Positions 34,901 through 41,972 of a stretch of DNA of 64,000 nt are shown one piece after another. A model generated the notes under the pieces. That model saw only the letters and a program-made list of their open reading frames with translations, had not been told where the DNA came from and made no database searches. Both the position numbers and the translations under genes were made by a program. The stretch is from DASYQD01 sp963837455 (GTDB taxonomy: Bacteria; Acidobacteriota; Thermoanaerobaculia; Multivoradales; JAIOJS01), in assembly GCA_963837455.1 (NCBI GenBank), contig CAWINM010000007.1:1-64000 (forward strand), in the 5' to 3' direction. Numbering within the stretch: the stretch's first letter is position 1; every line of letters starts with the position of its first letter.

Positions 34901-36422
34901 CGACGCGCAGGCTCTCGACCGCCATCGTGCCGGCGTCGCCACGGCCGGCGACCCTCCAGCTGCTGCCGGCGAGGACCACCGGCGCCGCCGGCCAAGTGGC
35001 ATGGGGATCGATGCCGGTGGCGGTCGCCTGCACGCTCCAGGCGACTGCCGGCTGCCACTGCACGCGCGCGTTGCCGGCGAGGCGGCCGCCGAGCAGCCGT
35101 GCCTCGAGCGTCTGCGCCACCAGCTGCCGGCGGTCGCCGTGGCCGGTGGCCTGCCAGCGCCCGGCGGGCACCTCGGGGAAGGCGAAGATGCCATCGACGA
35201 CGAGGTCGTAGTCGTCGACGCTCCCTTCGACCTGCACCGAGCCTCGGTCGCTGCGCACCACCGGCCGCGCGCCGTCGAGCGGCCAGGTGAGGTGCTTCCA
35301 GCTGGCGGTGCCGGCGACGCGCGGCAGCTCGCCGTTCGGGGTGATGAGGTCCCCCTCCCAGGTGAGCTCGCCGCTGGCGCCCGGGCGCTGGACGGTGAGG
35401 TGGTCGAAGTGCCAGCGGTCGCCGGCGTGGTGCAGGGCGAGGTTGGCGTCCACCTCTCCCCAGCCCTCGACGGCGAGCCGGGCATGGCCGCTGGCGGCGA
35501 GCTCGGCGAGGCTCGCCCGCGTGAGCGCGAGGTGGCCGCTCACGGCGGTGACCGGCGAGGCAGCGGCGTAGCGGCGCGGGCTGAAGCCGCTGAGGTCGAT
35601 GGTGCCGGTGAAGCGGGGATCGAAGAGCGCCTCGCTGACGGTGCCACGAAGAGTGGCGGGTGAGGGCGCATCCAGCCGCTGGTCGAGCCGCAGCGCGCGT
35701 AGGCTGCCGCTGAGGCGGCCATGGCCGGCGAGCGGCGGGCGCTGGTCGGGCGGCCGGTAGGCCCACACCACCTGCACGTCGAGTGGGTAGTCGCCGCGCG
35801 GGCGCAGCCAGCCCCGCGCGTCGAGGTCGACGTCGGGGGAGACGACGCTCGCCTCCTCGATGCGGAGCGCGTCGCGCCAGGCGGCGGTGCGCACGCTGAG
35901 GCGGTCGATCACCACCGGCCGGCCGCCTCCGGGGCCCTCGATCTGGACGTCCTCCACGAGCAGCCGGTGCACGGCGACGTCGAAGCGCAGGTCGAGGTCG
36001 CCAGGCGGCTGCCGCTGCGCCGTCTCCGCGCCGGGCAGGATGCGCACTCGCACGCCGCGGGCGGTGAACGTGTGGACGTCGACGAGACGCTGGCGCAGCG
36101 CGCCGAGGCGCCAGTCGAGCGTCACCTCGTGGATGCCCACCTCGACGCGATCCGTCGCGTAACGCAGGTCGTGCAGGGTCAGAGGTCCACGGATCGGTCC
36201 TTCGATGACGCCGGTCTCGAGCGTGCCGGGAAGGAGGCCGGAGAGATGGGCGAAGACGAAGCGGGCGCCGGACTGGCTCCCCACCGCCCACACCAGCAGC
36301 GCGATCGTCGTGGCCAGAAACAGCAGGGCGGCAATCCCGCCGCAGGCGATCGCGCGCCGGGCGCGGCGGCGTCGCGGCGGCGGCGAGGCGGGCACTGGGG
36401 TGGGCCCGTGCGGTGCGCTCAT
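31920..36422 (-). CDS. tamB: Translocation and assembly module subunit TamB (DUF490/AsmA-like bridge protein)
   Basis: A 1,500-residue protein that spans the periplasm from an N-terminal inner-membrane anchor (AIACGGIAALLFLATTIALLVWAVG). The long middle is repetitive amphipathic beta-strands, the lipid-conducting groove of AsmA-like proteins. The C-terminal 250 residues are the TamB domain proper (DARGTLRQPEVTVWSQPTMSESEALSYLVLGRPL), followed by a Pro/Gln-rich tail. TamB works with TamA in outer-membrane protein insertion and phospholipid transport. It starts 8 nt after the tamA stop codon, so the two form an operon in the usual order. The length is typical for GC-rich diderms. Confidence 0.93.
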   Translation of the reverse strand: MSAPHGPTPVPASPPPRRRRARRAIACGGIAALLFLATTIALLVWAVGSQSGARFVFAHLSGLLPGTLETGVIEGPIRGPLTLHDLRYATDRVEVGIHEVTLDWRLGALRQRLVDVHTFTARGVRVRILPGAETAQRQPPGDLDLRFDVAVHRLLVEDVQIEGPGGGRPVVIDRLSVRTAAWRDALRIEEASVVSPDVDLDARGWLRPRGDYPLDVQVVWAYRPPDQRPPLAGHGRLSGSLRALRLDQRLDAPSPATLRGTVSEALFDPRFTGTIDLSGFSPRRYAAASPVTAVSGHLALTRASLAELAASGHARLAVEGWGEVDANLALHHAGDRWHFDHLTVQRPGASGELTWEGDLITPNGELPRVAGTASWKHLTWPLDGARPVVRSDRGSVQVEGSVDDYDLVVDGIFAFPEVPAGRWQATGHGDRRQLVAQTLEARLLGGRLAGNARVQWQPAVAWSVQATATGIDPHATWPAAPVVLAGSSWRVAGRGDAGTMAVESLRVEAASGTLVATGGLDWGERGISWRADARTHGMSPAALLPQLPAGLAGGDWHLVGRGTDRRAELSRLEGAFLGGSATAAGTIAWQPNLSWRLQGSATRLDPGTAFAGWNGSLSGTFRTHGEAVGGGINGEVTVADVAGTLRERPLTAHGTVLLHQGTVSLSGVAGGWGPGRLAASGEISPQLALTFDVQRLDLASLAAGATGIVSAGGTLRGATAAPVVTVSFRGARVGWGTDQAAAVGGHLTLDLAAGGVLDVAITADDLRVRHQPIDSLRFSAHGTRETHDVRLTLRGVEETLDLEANGGLGGLGTGPSTADGSTATPHWSGTLTRLGAEAGELGQWRLAAPTRVTIGGSEARIRQLCWESQAARLCADLDWRSQASPGGERLAIAATARELPLATLERLLPGDLRLAGTIDGEAQLRTTPDGVLLGQATLRPSPGTALWSATGGDATRAQVAGGDVRLTADPAGVAVLADLALADGGRVRGSVNLAGYHLGRDAGEQPLVGRLTAQLGDLRFLQAAVPTLGTTSGLASADLALSGTLAEPSVAGSVRLTGASAAVPSLGLQLTEIELAATGDGHGPLTIAGSLRSGAGTLKVGGTTPLLPGKEHPLRLDLVGQRVEVANLDEAHVVADPNLQLAYDGSLLRVVGSVQVPQAKVVYKSSPAGAVQPSSDVVFVGSLVPQAVNTGTRTSARVRIVLGNDVNLSAQGLETKVRGAVLVIEEPGQDTRANGELELAEGTFKAYGQNLVIEHGRLYFAGGSILDPGIDVRAHRNVAEDNVVAGIDARGTLRQPEVTVWSQPTMSESEALSYLVLGRPLESAQPQEGSLLTSAATSLGVRGGSLLAKKVGASLGLEEASIVSGKTYEQAAFVVGKYLSPRLYVSYGVGIFDAASTLRLRYKVSEHLQIEAETGARTTGDVLYTVEHGPPSREELRQRYHQHDLPRVSPEEMTTPPKVPVGPAGAEPAPHGTETARPQAQQVGPQAEDRKQPEPPQPPR

Positions 36423-36430
36423 CCGCACCC

Positions 36431-38164
36431 TCACAGGTCGGGGCCCAGCGAGAAGTAGAGGCGCAGCGGCCTGCCCGGCTCGTCGAGGGCGAAGGCGGCG
36501 TCGACGCGCACCAGTCCCACTGGCGACAGCCAGCGGATGCCAGCGCCGGCGCCCGACACCAGGCGGGAGAGCTGCAGGCGGTCCAGGGCGTTGCCGCGAT
36601 CGTAGAAGGCCGCGGCACCGAAGCGCCCATAGTCGCGCAGCTCGAACAGCAGGGCGTCGAGCTCGATGCTCCCCTCGACGAGCGCGGCGCCGCCCAGCGG
36701 CTGCCCGTCGTCGCTGCGCGGCGTGAGCTCCTGGAAGCCGTAGCCTCGCACGCTCTGGTCGCCGCCGGCGAAGAAGCGCAGCGACGAAGGCAGCTCGTGA
36801 AAGTTCTGTGTCTCGACGTAGCCGAGGCGGACGCGAACGAGGCCGCGCACGGGTCCCCACAGCTGCTGCCCGTACTTGCCCTCGGCGATGCCCTGCACGA
36901 AGGTGGCGGTGCCCAGCGTCGCCTCGTTGGCGGCGCGCACCTGCAGACGCAGCTTGTGGCCGCGGCGGGGATAGAGCACGTCGTCGGCGCGTACCTGCGA
37001 GATGCTCGCCTCCGGCATCAGGAGCATCGAGCTGCCGACGTCGGGGCCGACGGTGAAGTCCTCGCGGGAGTACGCGAGGTCGAAGTGCTCGCGCCATCTT
37101 CCGCGGGCGCGGTCGAGACCCAGGGAGACGAGGCCGTTGCGGTGCTTGTTGGTGTCGGAGTCGAGGTCGTCGTAGCCCAGCGAGACGGTGGTGAAGTCGG
37201 TGCGCGCGGCCGCCCTGGGCACCAGGTAGGTGCTTTCGAAGCGGCGCTGGACGGCCGAGACGTCGACTTCCGCCTCGGCGCGGTGGCCGAGCGTGTTGAC
37301 CCGCCGCACCTCCAGGCCGAGGGTGGCGTGGGGCCCGGAGTCGGGTCCATAGCCGAGCCCGAAGGACCAGCGCTCGCGGCGCGCCGGCACCAGCCGGACA
37401 TGGATGGGCACCCGGCGATCGACGGCGTGCTCCTCGTCGGGGAGCACCTCGACCCGCCGGAAGTAGGGGGTCGAGGCGAGCGCTTCCTGCAGCTTGACGA
37501 GCTTGCGGAGGTCGAACGGCTCGCCGGTCGCGAACGGAAGGTAGCCTTGCAGCAGCTCGTCCCGCAGCAGTGGGTCGTCGAAGCTGACCTCGCCGAAGGC
37601 GTACTGGGGGCCGGTGTGGAAGGCGAGGCGGACGCGGGCCGTGGAGGCCGCCAGGTCGACGCGAATCTCGTGGGTGGTGAAGCCGGCCTCGAGATAGCCG
37701 TGGGCGGCGGCGTAGTCGACCAGCGCCTGCTTGCCGGCCTCGTAGGACGCGTGCATCAACGGGTCGCCTCGACGCAACGGGAGCTCGCGCCCGAGGCGCC
37801 GAAAGCCGGCGTCGCCGACGCCGGCGCCGGCGAGCTCGAGGTCGACGCCGCTGACCCGCACGAGGGGCCCGGGATCGATCCGGTAGTGGGCGGTGAAGCG
37901 CGTGCCTGCCTCGTCGAGCGAGGCCTCGACGCGCGGCTGGTAGTAGCCGAAGGGCTGCAGGGCCTGCCCGATCTCGGTTGTGGCCTGGGAGTGCAGCTGC
38001 CGTGCGCGGTCTGGCGTCGGATCCTTGGCGTGGGCGATCGACAGCATCGCCTCGACGTTGTCGCGCGCGGCGCCGGAGACGCCCTGCACGTCGACCTTGA
38101 TGGTGACCGCGGCGACGGGAGAGGCGAGCAGCAGCACAGCCACCAGCGCCAGCCGGGTGGGCAT
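36431..38164 (-). CDS. tamA: Outer-membrane assembly protein TamA (BamA/Omp85 family)
   Basis: A 577-residue Omp85 protein. Signal peptide (RLALVAVLLLASPVAA), three N-terminal POTRA domains (TIKVDVQGVSGAARDNVEAMLS; VRVSGVDLELAGAG; YAFGEVSFDDPLLRDELLQGYLPF) and a 16-strand barrel with the RGYG motif of the L6 loop (SVRGYGFQEL near residue 465). The protein ends in SLGPDL. Start ATG 38164 gives a compact signal peptide; an in-frame ATG at 38248 with a TACTCT hexamer 9 nt upstream is a possible leaderless start that would add 28 polar residues. Divergent from the DUF2784 gene and co-transcribed with tamB. Confidence 0.9.
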   Translation of the reverse strand: MPTRLALVAVLLLASPVAAVTIKVDVQGVSGAARDNVEAMLSIAHAKDPTPDRARQLHSQATTEIGQALQPFGYYQPRVEASLDEAGTRFTAHYRIDPGPLVRVSGVDLELAGAGVGDAGFRRLGRELPLRRGDPLMHASYEAGKQALVDYAAAHGYLEAGFTTHEIRVDLAASTARVRLAFHTGPQYAFGEVSFDDPLLRDELLQGYLPFATGEPFDLRKLVKLQEALASTPYFRRVEVLPDEEHAVDRRVPIHVRLVPARRERWSFGLGYGPDSGPHATLGLEVRRVNTLGHRAEAEVDVSAVQRRFESTYLVPRAAARTDFTTVSLGYDDLDSDTNKHRNGLVSLGLDRARGRWREHFDLAYSREDFTVGPDVGSSMLLMPEASISQVRADDVLYPRRGHKLRLQVRAANEATLGTATFVQGIAEGKYGQQLWGPVRGLVRVRLGYVETQNFHELPSSLRFFAGGDQSVRGYGFQELTPRSDDGQPLGGAALVEGSIELDALLFELRDYGRFGAAAFYDRGNALDRLQLSRLVSGAGAGIRWLSPVGLVRVDAAFALDEPGRPLRLYFSLGPDL

Positions 38165-38296
38165 GTCGCAGGAGCACGCGGCGGCCTGGTCCCGGCCGTT
38201 CTCGCGCTCCCTCTCGACCGCCGGGGCCAGCCCGCTCCCCTCCTGCATTGCCAGGGGAGAGTACAAGCAGCGTGCCAGCATGGGTCGCCCAGCCCC

Positions 38297-38302
38297 TACA
38301 AT
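38297..38302 (+). promoter_or_regulatory. Putative -10 box of a leaderless DUF2784 transcript
   Basis: TACAAT ends 5 nt before the ATG of the DUF2784 gene, with no Shine-Dalgarno between. Its divergent counterpart for tamA may be TACTCT on the other strand around 38258-38263. No good -35 was found. Confidence 0.4.
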
Positions 38303-38307
38303 GGCGA

Positions 38308-38706
38308 ATGCTCGCCGCCCTGGCCGTCGACGCCGTGGTGCTCTTCCACTGCGCATTCGTGTTTTTCGTCGTTCTCGGCGGCCTGGTGGTTTGGCGGTGG
38401 CCGCGAGTCGCCTGGGTGCACCTGCCGGTGGCGGTCTGGGGAGCGCTCGTCGAGCTCACCGGGCTGATCTGCCCGCTGACGCCGCTCGAGAAGTGGCTGC
38501 GCCAGAGGGCCGGGCTCGCCTCGTATCAGGGTGGCTTCATCGCCCACTACCTGCTGCCGGTGCTCTACCCGGCCGGGCTCACGCGCGGCGTCCAGCTGCT
38601 GCTTTCGCTCTGCGTGGTGGCGCTCAACGCGGCGGTCTACGGACGCCTGCTGCGACATTGGCGGGCCTCTAGATTGGCGACCCGTTCGCCGTTGTCTGGA
38701 GAATGA
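38308..38706 (+). CDS. DUF2784 family small membrane protein
   Basis: A 132-residue integral membrane protein matching DUF2784: it opens with LAALAVDAVVLFHCAFVFFVVLGGLVV, has the loop WVHLPVAVWGALVELTGLICPLTPLEKWLRQRAG, and then YQGGFIAHYLLPVLYP. Four membrane helices are predicted. The conserved CPLTPLE segment with its Cys and acidic residue is diagnostic of the family, but no function is known. The ATG at 38308 is chosen because homology begins there and a -10-like hexamer lies just upstream. Its stop codon lies 9 nt upstream of the -35 box of the next gene, so that gene has its own promoter. Confidence 0.8.
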   Translation: MLAALAVDAVVLFHCAFVFFVVLGGLVVWRWPRVAWVHLPVAVWGALVELTGLICPLTPLEKWLRQRAGLASYQGGFIAHYLLPVLYPAGLTRGVQLLLSLCVVALNAAVYGRLLRHWRASRLATRSPLSGE

Positions 38707-38714
38707 TGTTCTTG

Positions 38715-38743
38715 TTGACAGTGGATTCTCAGCCGATTATTCT
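38715..38743 (+). promoter_or_regulatory. Sigma-70 promoter of the Lrp/AsnC regulator gene
   Basis: A perfect -35 TTGACA (38715-38720), 17-nt spacer and -10 TATTCT (38738-38743), in a short stretch much richer in A+T than its surroundings. Transcription starting 7 nt after the -10 would begin at 38750, the A of the start codon, giving a leaderless mRNA. Best promoter in the window. Confidence 0.8.
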
Positions 38744-38749
38744 GCTCAT

Positions 38750-39256
38750 ATGATCAACGACGGAATGATCGACGGAACAGACGTCCACATTCTCTCGCTC
38801 TTGCAAGGCCACGCCCGGACCTCCAACGCCGAGATTGCCCGCCAGGTGGGGCTGGCGCCTTCGGCCACCCTCGAGCGCCTGCGCAAGCTCGAAGGGAGGG
38901 GGGTGGTAATGGGGTACACCGCCCGCATCGACCCGCGGCCGTTCGGCTTCGGGCTGCTCGCCTTCGTCTTCGTCCGCTCCGACGAACGGGTGGGGGATGG
39001 CACCACCGGTGCCCAGCTGGCGGCGATCCCGGAGGTGCAGGAGGTCCACCACATCGCCGGTGAGGACTGCTACCTGGTCAAGGTGCGGGCGGCCGACCCC
39101 GAACACCTCGGACGGCTGCTGCGCGAGAAGTTCGGCGCCGTGTCGACCGTGCGCTCGACGCGGACCACCATCGTGCTGGAGACGATCAAGGAGGATGCCC
39201 GGCTGCCCCTTCCCGAGCCGGCGTCCGACCCGGCGACGCTGGAGGCGGTGTCATGA
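38750..39256 (+). CDS. Lrp/AsnC family transcriptional regulator
   Basis: A 168-residue regulator. The N-terminal winged helix reads DVHILSLLQGHARTSNAEIARQVGLAPSATLERLRKLEGRGVVMGYTARIDP and is followed by the RAM ligand-binding domain (LAAIPEVQEVHHIAGEDCYLVKVRAADPEHLGRLL). Such proteins form dimers and octamers and sense amino acids or related metabolites. Its last 4 nt overlap the start of the EamA transporter gene (ATGA), the common arrangement of an AsnC-type regulator with the exporter it controls. The promoter upstream places the transcription start at the ATG, so translation is probably leaderless; the regulator may bind its own AT-rich promoter. Confidence 0.92.
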   Translation: MINDGMIDGTDVHILSLLQGHARTSNAEIARQVGLAPSATLERLRKLEGRGVVMGYTARIDPRPFGFGLLAFVFVRSDERVGDGTTGAQLAAIPEVQEVHHIAGEDCYLVKVRAADPEHLGRLLREKFGAVSTVRSTRTTIVLETIKEDARLPLPEPASDPATLEAVS

Positions 39257-40293
39257 CCTCGGGAGTGTCCGCGGCCGGTCGCCCGCGACGGCTCGAGGTC
39301 GTTGCTGCCTTCGTGGCGATCTACCTGATCTGGGGCTCCACCTACCTTGCCATCCGCTTCGCCCTCGAGTCGTTGCCACCGTTCTGGATGGCGTCGAGCC
39401 GCTACCTGATCGCCGGCGCGGTGCTCTACGTCTGGGCGCGTCACCGTGGCGCGGTGGCGCCGCGGCTGCTGCACTGGCGCTCGGCGGCGATCGTCGGCGG
39501 GCTGCTCCTGCTGGGCGGCAACGGCGGCGTGGTGTGGTCGGAACAGCGCGTGCCGTCGGGGCTGGCGGCGCTGCTGATCGCCACCGTGCCGCTCTGGATG
39601 GTGCTCCTCGACGGCGCCGGCCGTGGCTGGCGGCGTCCTCACGGGCAGGTGCTGCTCGGGGTGGCGGTGGGCCTCACCGGCGTCGGCCTGCTGGTCGGTC
39701 CGGGGCGCTTCGCCGGCGACCACGGGGTCGATCCGCTGGGTGCGGTGGTGCTGCTGCTCGCCTCGCTGTCGTGGGCGAGCGGCTCGCTCTACGCGCGGCG
39801 TGCCCAGCTGCCGGCCTCGCCGCTGCTCGGCACGGCGATGGAGATGCTGGCGGGCGGCGTCTGCCTCGCCGTCGCCGGTCTCTTCGCCGGCGAGTGGCAT
39901 CGCCTCGACCTGGCGGCGGCCAGCCCCCGCTCGCTGCTCGCCGTCGCCTACCTGGCGCTGTTCGGATCGCTGGTGGGCTTCACCTGCTACGCGTTCCTGC
40001 TGCGGGTGAGCACGCCGCCGCTGGTGGCGACCTACGCCTACGTCAACCCTGTGGTGGCGGTCTTTCTCGGCTGGGCGTTCGCGGCAGAGCCGGTGAGCGC
40101 GCGGACCCTGCTGGCAGCGGCGGTAATCGTCGGAGCGGTGATGCTCATCACCACCCACCGCGCGCGGCGGGCGCCGGCGAGTGAGAAGGGGAACGACCAG
40201 GGGCCTTCCGCTCCTCCCACCGAGGCGCCACTGCCGGAGCGGCCGGTGACGGCGGAGGTCGACGACGAGGAGGTGGCGGCGCTGGCGAGCTGA
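39253..40293 (+). CDS. EamA/DMT superfamily transporter (RhaT/YedA-like exporter)
   Basis: A 346-residue membrane protein with ten predicted helices in two EamA repeats. The first starts VAAFVAIYLIWGSTYLAIRFALESLPPFWMA and the second near VVLLLASLSWASGSLYARRA; the ending YAYVNPVVAVFLGWAFAAEPVSARTLLAAAVIVGAVMLI is standard for the family. The IWGSTYLAIRFA wording is closest to YedA-type amino-acid or metabolite exporters. Translationally coupled to the upstream Lrp/AsnC regulator, so it likely exports the compound the regulator senses. The C-terminal 45 residues are hydrophilic and low-complexity. Confidence 0.92.
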   Translation: MTSGVSAAGRPRRLEVVAAFVAIYLIWGSTYLAIRFALESLPPFWMASSRYLIAGAVLYVWARHRGAVAPRLLHWRSAAIVGGLLLLGGNGGVVWSEQRVPSGLAALLIATVPLWMVLLDGAGRGWRRPHGQVLLGVAVGLTGVGLLVGPGRFAGDHGVDPLGAVVLLLASLSWASGSLYARRAQLPASPLLGTAMEMLAGGVCLAVAGLFAGEWHRLDLAAASPRSLLAVAYLALFGSLVGFTCYAFLLRVSTPPLVATYAYVNPVVAVFLGWAFAAEPVSARTLLAAAVIVGAVMLITTHRARRAPASEKGNDQGPSAPPTEAPLPERPVTAEVDDEEVAALAS

Positions 40294-40358
40294 GCGGCGC
40301 AGCGCGCGCCAGCGCGTGGCTGGCCGTCGCCTGCCGCTCGCGCCGGCGAGCCGAAGCG

Positions 40359-40829
40359 GTGGAGAGTCGCGTCCGACCCTCTTGGGTGCTGCTGCTGGCG
40401 CTCACCGCGCTACTGACCGGCTGCGCGCTGCACGTCGAGCGTCCGCGGGTGGCCCTGGTCGGCGTCGCCCTCGAGGACGTGGGCCTGCTCGAGTCCTCGC
40501 TCGCCATCACGCTGCGAGTGGAGAACCCCAATGGCTTCCGGCTGACCATCGAGCGCGGGGTCTACCGTGTCTCCCTCGGTGGCACGGCGATCGGGGACGG
40601 CGCCATCGGCGCGCCCCTAGACATCCCGGCCCACGCGGCGCGGCGCGAGCGGATCGTCGTACGCCTCGACAACCTGCGACTGCTGGCGCGGTTCCACGAG
40701 CTGCTGGCGGGGCGGGTGCTGGCGTACCGCATCGAGGCGGACCACCGACTCGGCGGGCTCGGCGCGCGGCGCGAGCTCCGCAGCGTCGCCGAGGGGGAGC
40801 TCGATCTCGGTGCCGCGCCTCATCCGTAG
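40359..40829 (+). CDS. LEA type 2 (WHy-domain) lipoprotein
   Basis: A 156-residue protein with a lipoprotein signal ending in LTGC. The mature part looks like a LEA14/WHy domain: PRVALVGVALEDVGLLESSLAITLRVENPNGFRLTIERGVYRVSLGG has the family's repeated pattern, including the VENPN turn. Such domains form a small Ig-like sandwich and are linked to desiccation or envelope stress. The start is a GTG at 40359 without a clear Shine-Dalgarno; it gives the expected charged n-region (ESRVRPSW). It stands alone between the EamA gene and the YheT-like hydrolase. Confidence 0.72.
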   Translation: MESRVRPSWVLLLALTALLTGCALHVERPRVALVGVALEDVGLLESSLAITLRVENPNGFRLTIERGVYRVSLGGTAIGDGAIGAPLDIPAHAARRERIVVRLDNLRLLARFHELLAGRVLAYRIEADHRLGGLGARRELRSVAEGELDLGAAPHP

Positions 40830-40923
40830 CGCGTAGGCCGGACGAGCGTACGGTTGCCGGAAGCCGGCGCTGCAAGAGGGCGCCGAGCGCTTCGCACCGG
40901 CGCGCGAGCCGTGGCCGCTCCCC

Positions 40924-40929
40924 TATGCT
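40924..40929 (+). promoter_or_regulatory. Putative -10 box of a leaderless YheT-like hydrolase transcript
   Basis: TATGCT ends 6 nt before the ATG at 40936. There is no Shine-Dalgarno, so a transcript starting 6-7 nt downstream would begin at or next to the start codon. Confidence 0.4.
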
Positions 40930-40935
40930 TGCGCC

Positions 40936-41880
40936 ATGCAGGCGCACCTGCGGACCGTGCTGTCGCGACTGCGGCGCGCTCCCACCGGCGTCCCAGGCCC
41001 GGTGGCCGAGCCTTGGCGCGGGGTCGTCGTCGATCCGCAGCGAGGACCGTTGCCGCTGGGCGGGCTGCTGTGCCACGGCCCCGATCGCGGCACCGTGGTG
41101 GTGTCGCTCCACGGCCTCGGTGGCTCGTGCAACAGCCCATACCAGGCGGCGCTCGCTGCCGCCTGCGTGGCGGCCGGAGCCGGCGTCCTGCGGCTCGGCC
41201 TGCGCGGCAGCGACGGCCTCGCTTGCGACTTCTACCACGCTGGTCTCACCGCGGACCTCGCCGCCACTCTCGCCTCCCGTGAGCTTGCACCCTACGAGCG
41301 CGTCTGCGTCGTAGGGTTCTCGCTCGGCGGTCACGTGGCGCTGCGCTACGCCGTCGACGAGCCCGACCGGCGGCTCGCCGCGGTGGCGGCGGTCTGCGCG
41401 CCACTCGACCTGCTGCCGGCCCAGCGCTCCTTCGACCGCCTAGGCCCGGCGGCGTGGCCCTACCGGGTCTACGTCCTGGGTCGGCTGAAGCGGCTGTACC
41501 GGGACATCGCCCGTCGTGGTGCGGTACCGACGCCGGTGGAAGAGGTCAGCCGTGTACGGAGGCTGCGCGAGTGGGACCGGCTCACTGTCGTGCCGCGCTT
41601 CGGTTTCGCCAGCCCCGAGGACTACTACGCGCGGGCCAGCGTCGGCCCGCACCTGCGCCGACTGGGCGTGCCGGCGCTGTTGGTGGCGTCTGCGGGCGAT
41701 CCGATGGTGCCGGTGGCGGCGATCGCCGCGGCCGCGGCCGCCGCGGCCGGCGCCATCGACCTGCGCTGGGTACGGCGCGGTGGCCACGTGGCGTTCCCCG
41801 CCGACCTCGACCTCGGCATGCCGGCAGCGCGCGGGCTTCCGGCCCAGCTCGCCGCCTTCCTGCTGGCTGGGCGGGGGTAG
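40936..41880 (+). CDS. YheT/ABHD1-like alpha/beta hydrolase
   Basis: A 314-residue alpha/beta hydrolase. Motifs: oxyanion region VSLHGLGGSCNSPY, LRLGLRGSDG, nucleophile elbow GFSLGGHVALRYA (Ser with the GxSxGG layout of YheT/ABHD1-3), then ASAGDPMVP carrying the likely acid and RRGGHVAFP carrying the catalytic His. YheT-like enzymes are carboxylesterases acting on small acyl esters or lipids. A run of nine alanines lies just after GDPMVPVAAI, encoded by a GCN repeat (41728-41753); it is close to the active-site acid and may vary in length. Probably monocistronic. Confidence 0.85.
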   Translation: MQAHLRTVLSRLRRAPTGVPGPVAEPWRGVVVDPQRGPLPLGGLLCHGPDRGTVVVSLHGLGGSCNSPYQAALAAACVAAGAGVLRLGLRGSDGLACDFYHAGLTADLAATLASRELAPYERVCVVGFSLGGHVALRYAVDEPDRRLAAVAAVCAPLDLLPAQRSFDRLGPAAWPYRVYVLGRLKRLYRDIARRGAVPTPVEEVSRVRRLREWDRLTVVPRFGFASPEDYYARASVGPHLRRLGVPALLVASAGDPMVPVAAIAAAAAAAAGAIDLRWVRRGGHVAFPADLDLGMPAARGLPAQLAAFLLAGRG

Positions 41881-41889
41881 AAGAAGGGG

Positions 41890-41917
41890 TTTACATCGGG
41901 AGCGCCTATGCTAGGAT
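41890..41917 (+). promoter_or_regulatory. Candidate promoter of the secreted paralog pair
   Basis: TTTACA (41890-41895), a 16-nt spacer and TAGGAT (41912-41917), about 55 nt before the ATG at 41973, which has its own CAGGAGGG Shine-Dalgarno. The only good -35/-10 pair in this gap. Confidence 0.5.
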
Positions 41918-41972
41918 GCCATTAACGGCTCCTGAACGACTCTGCACCCGTTGCCCACAGGAGGGCCTCCCG

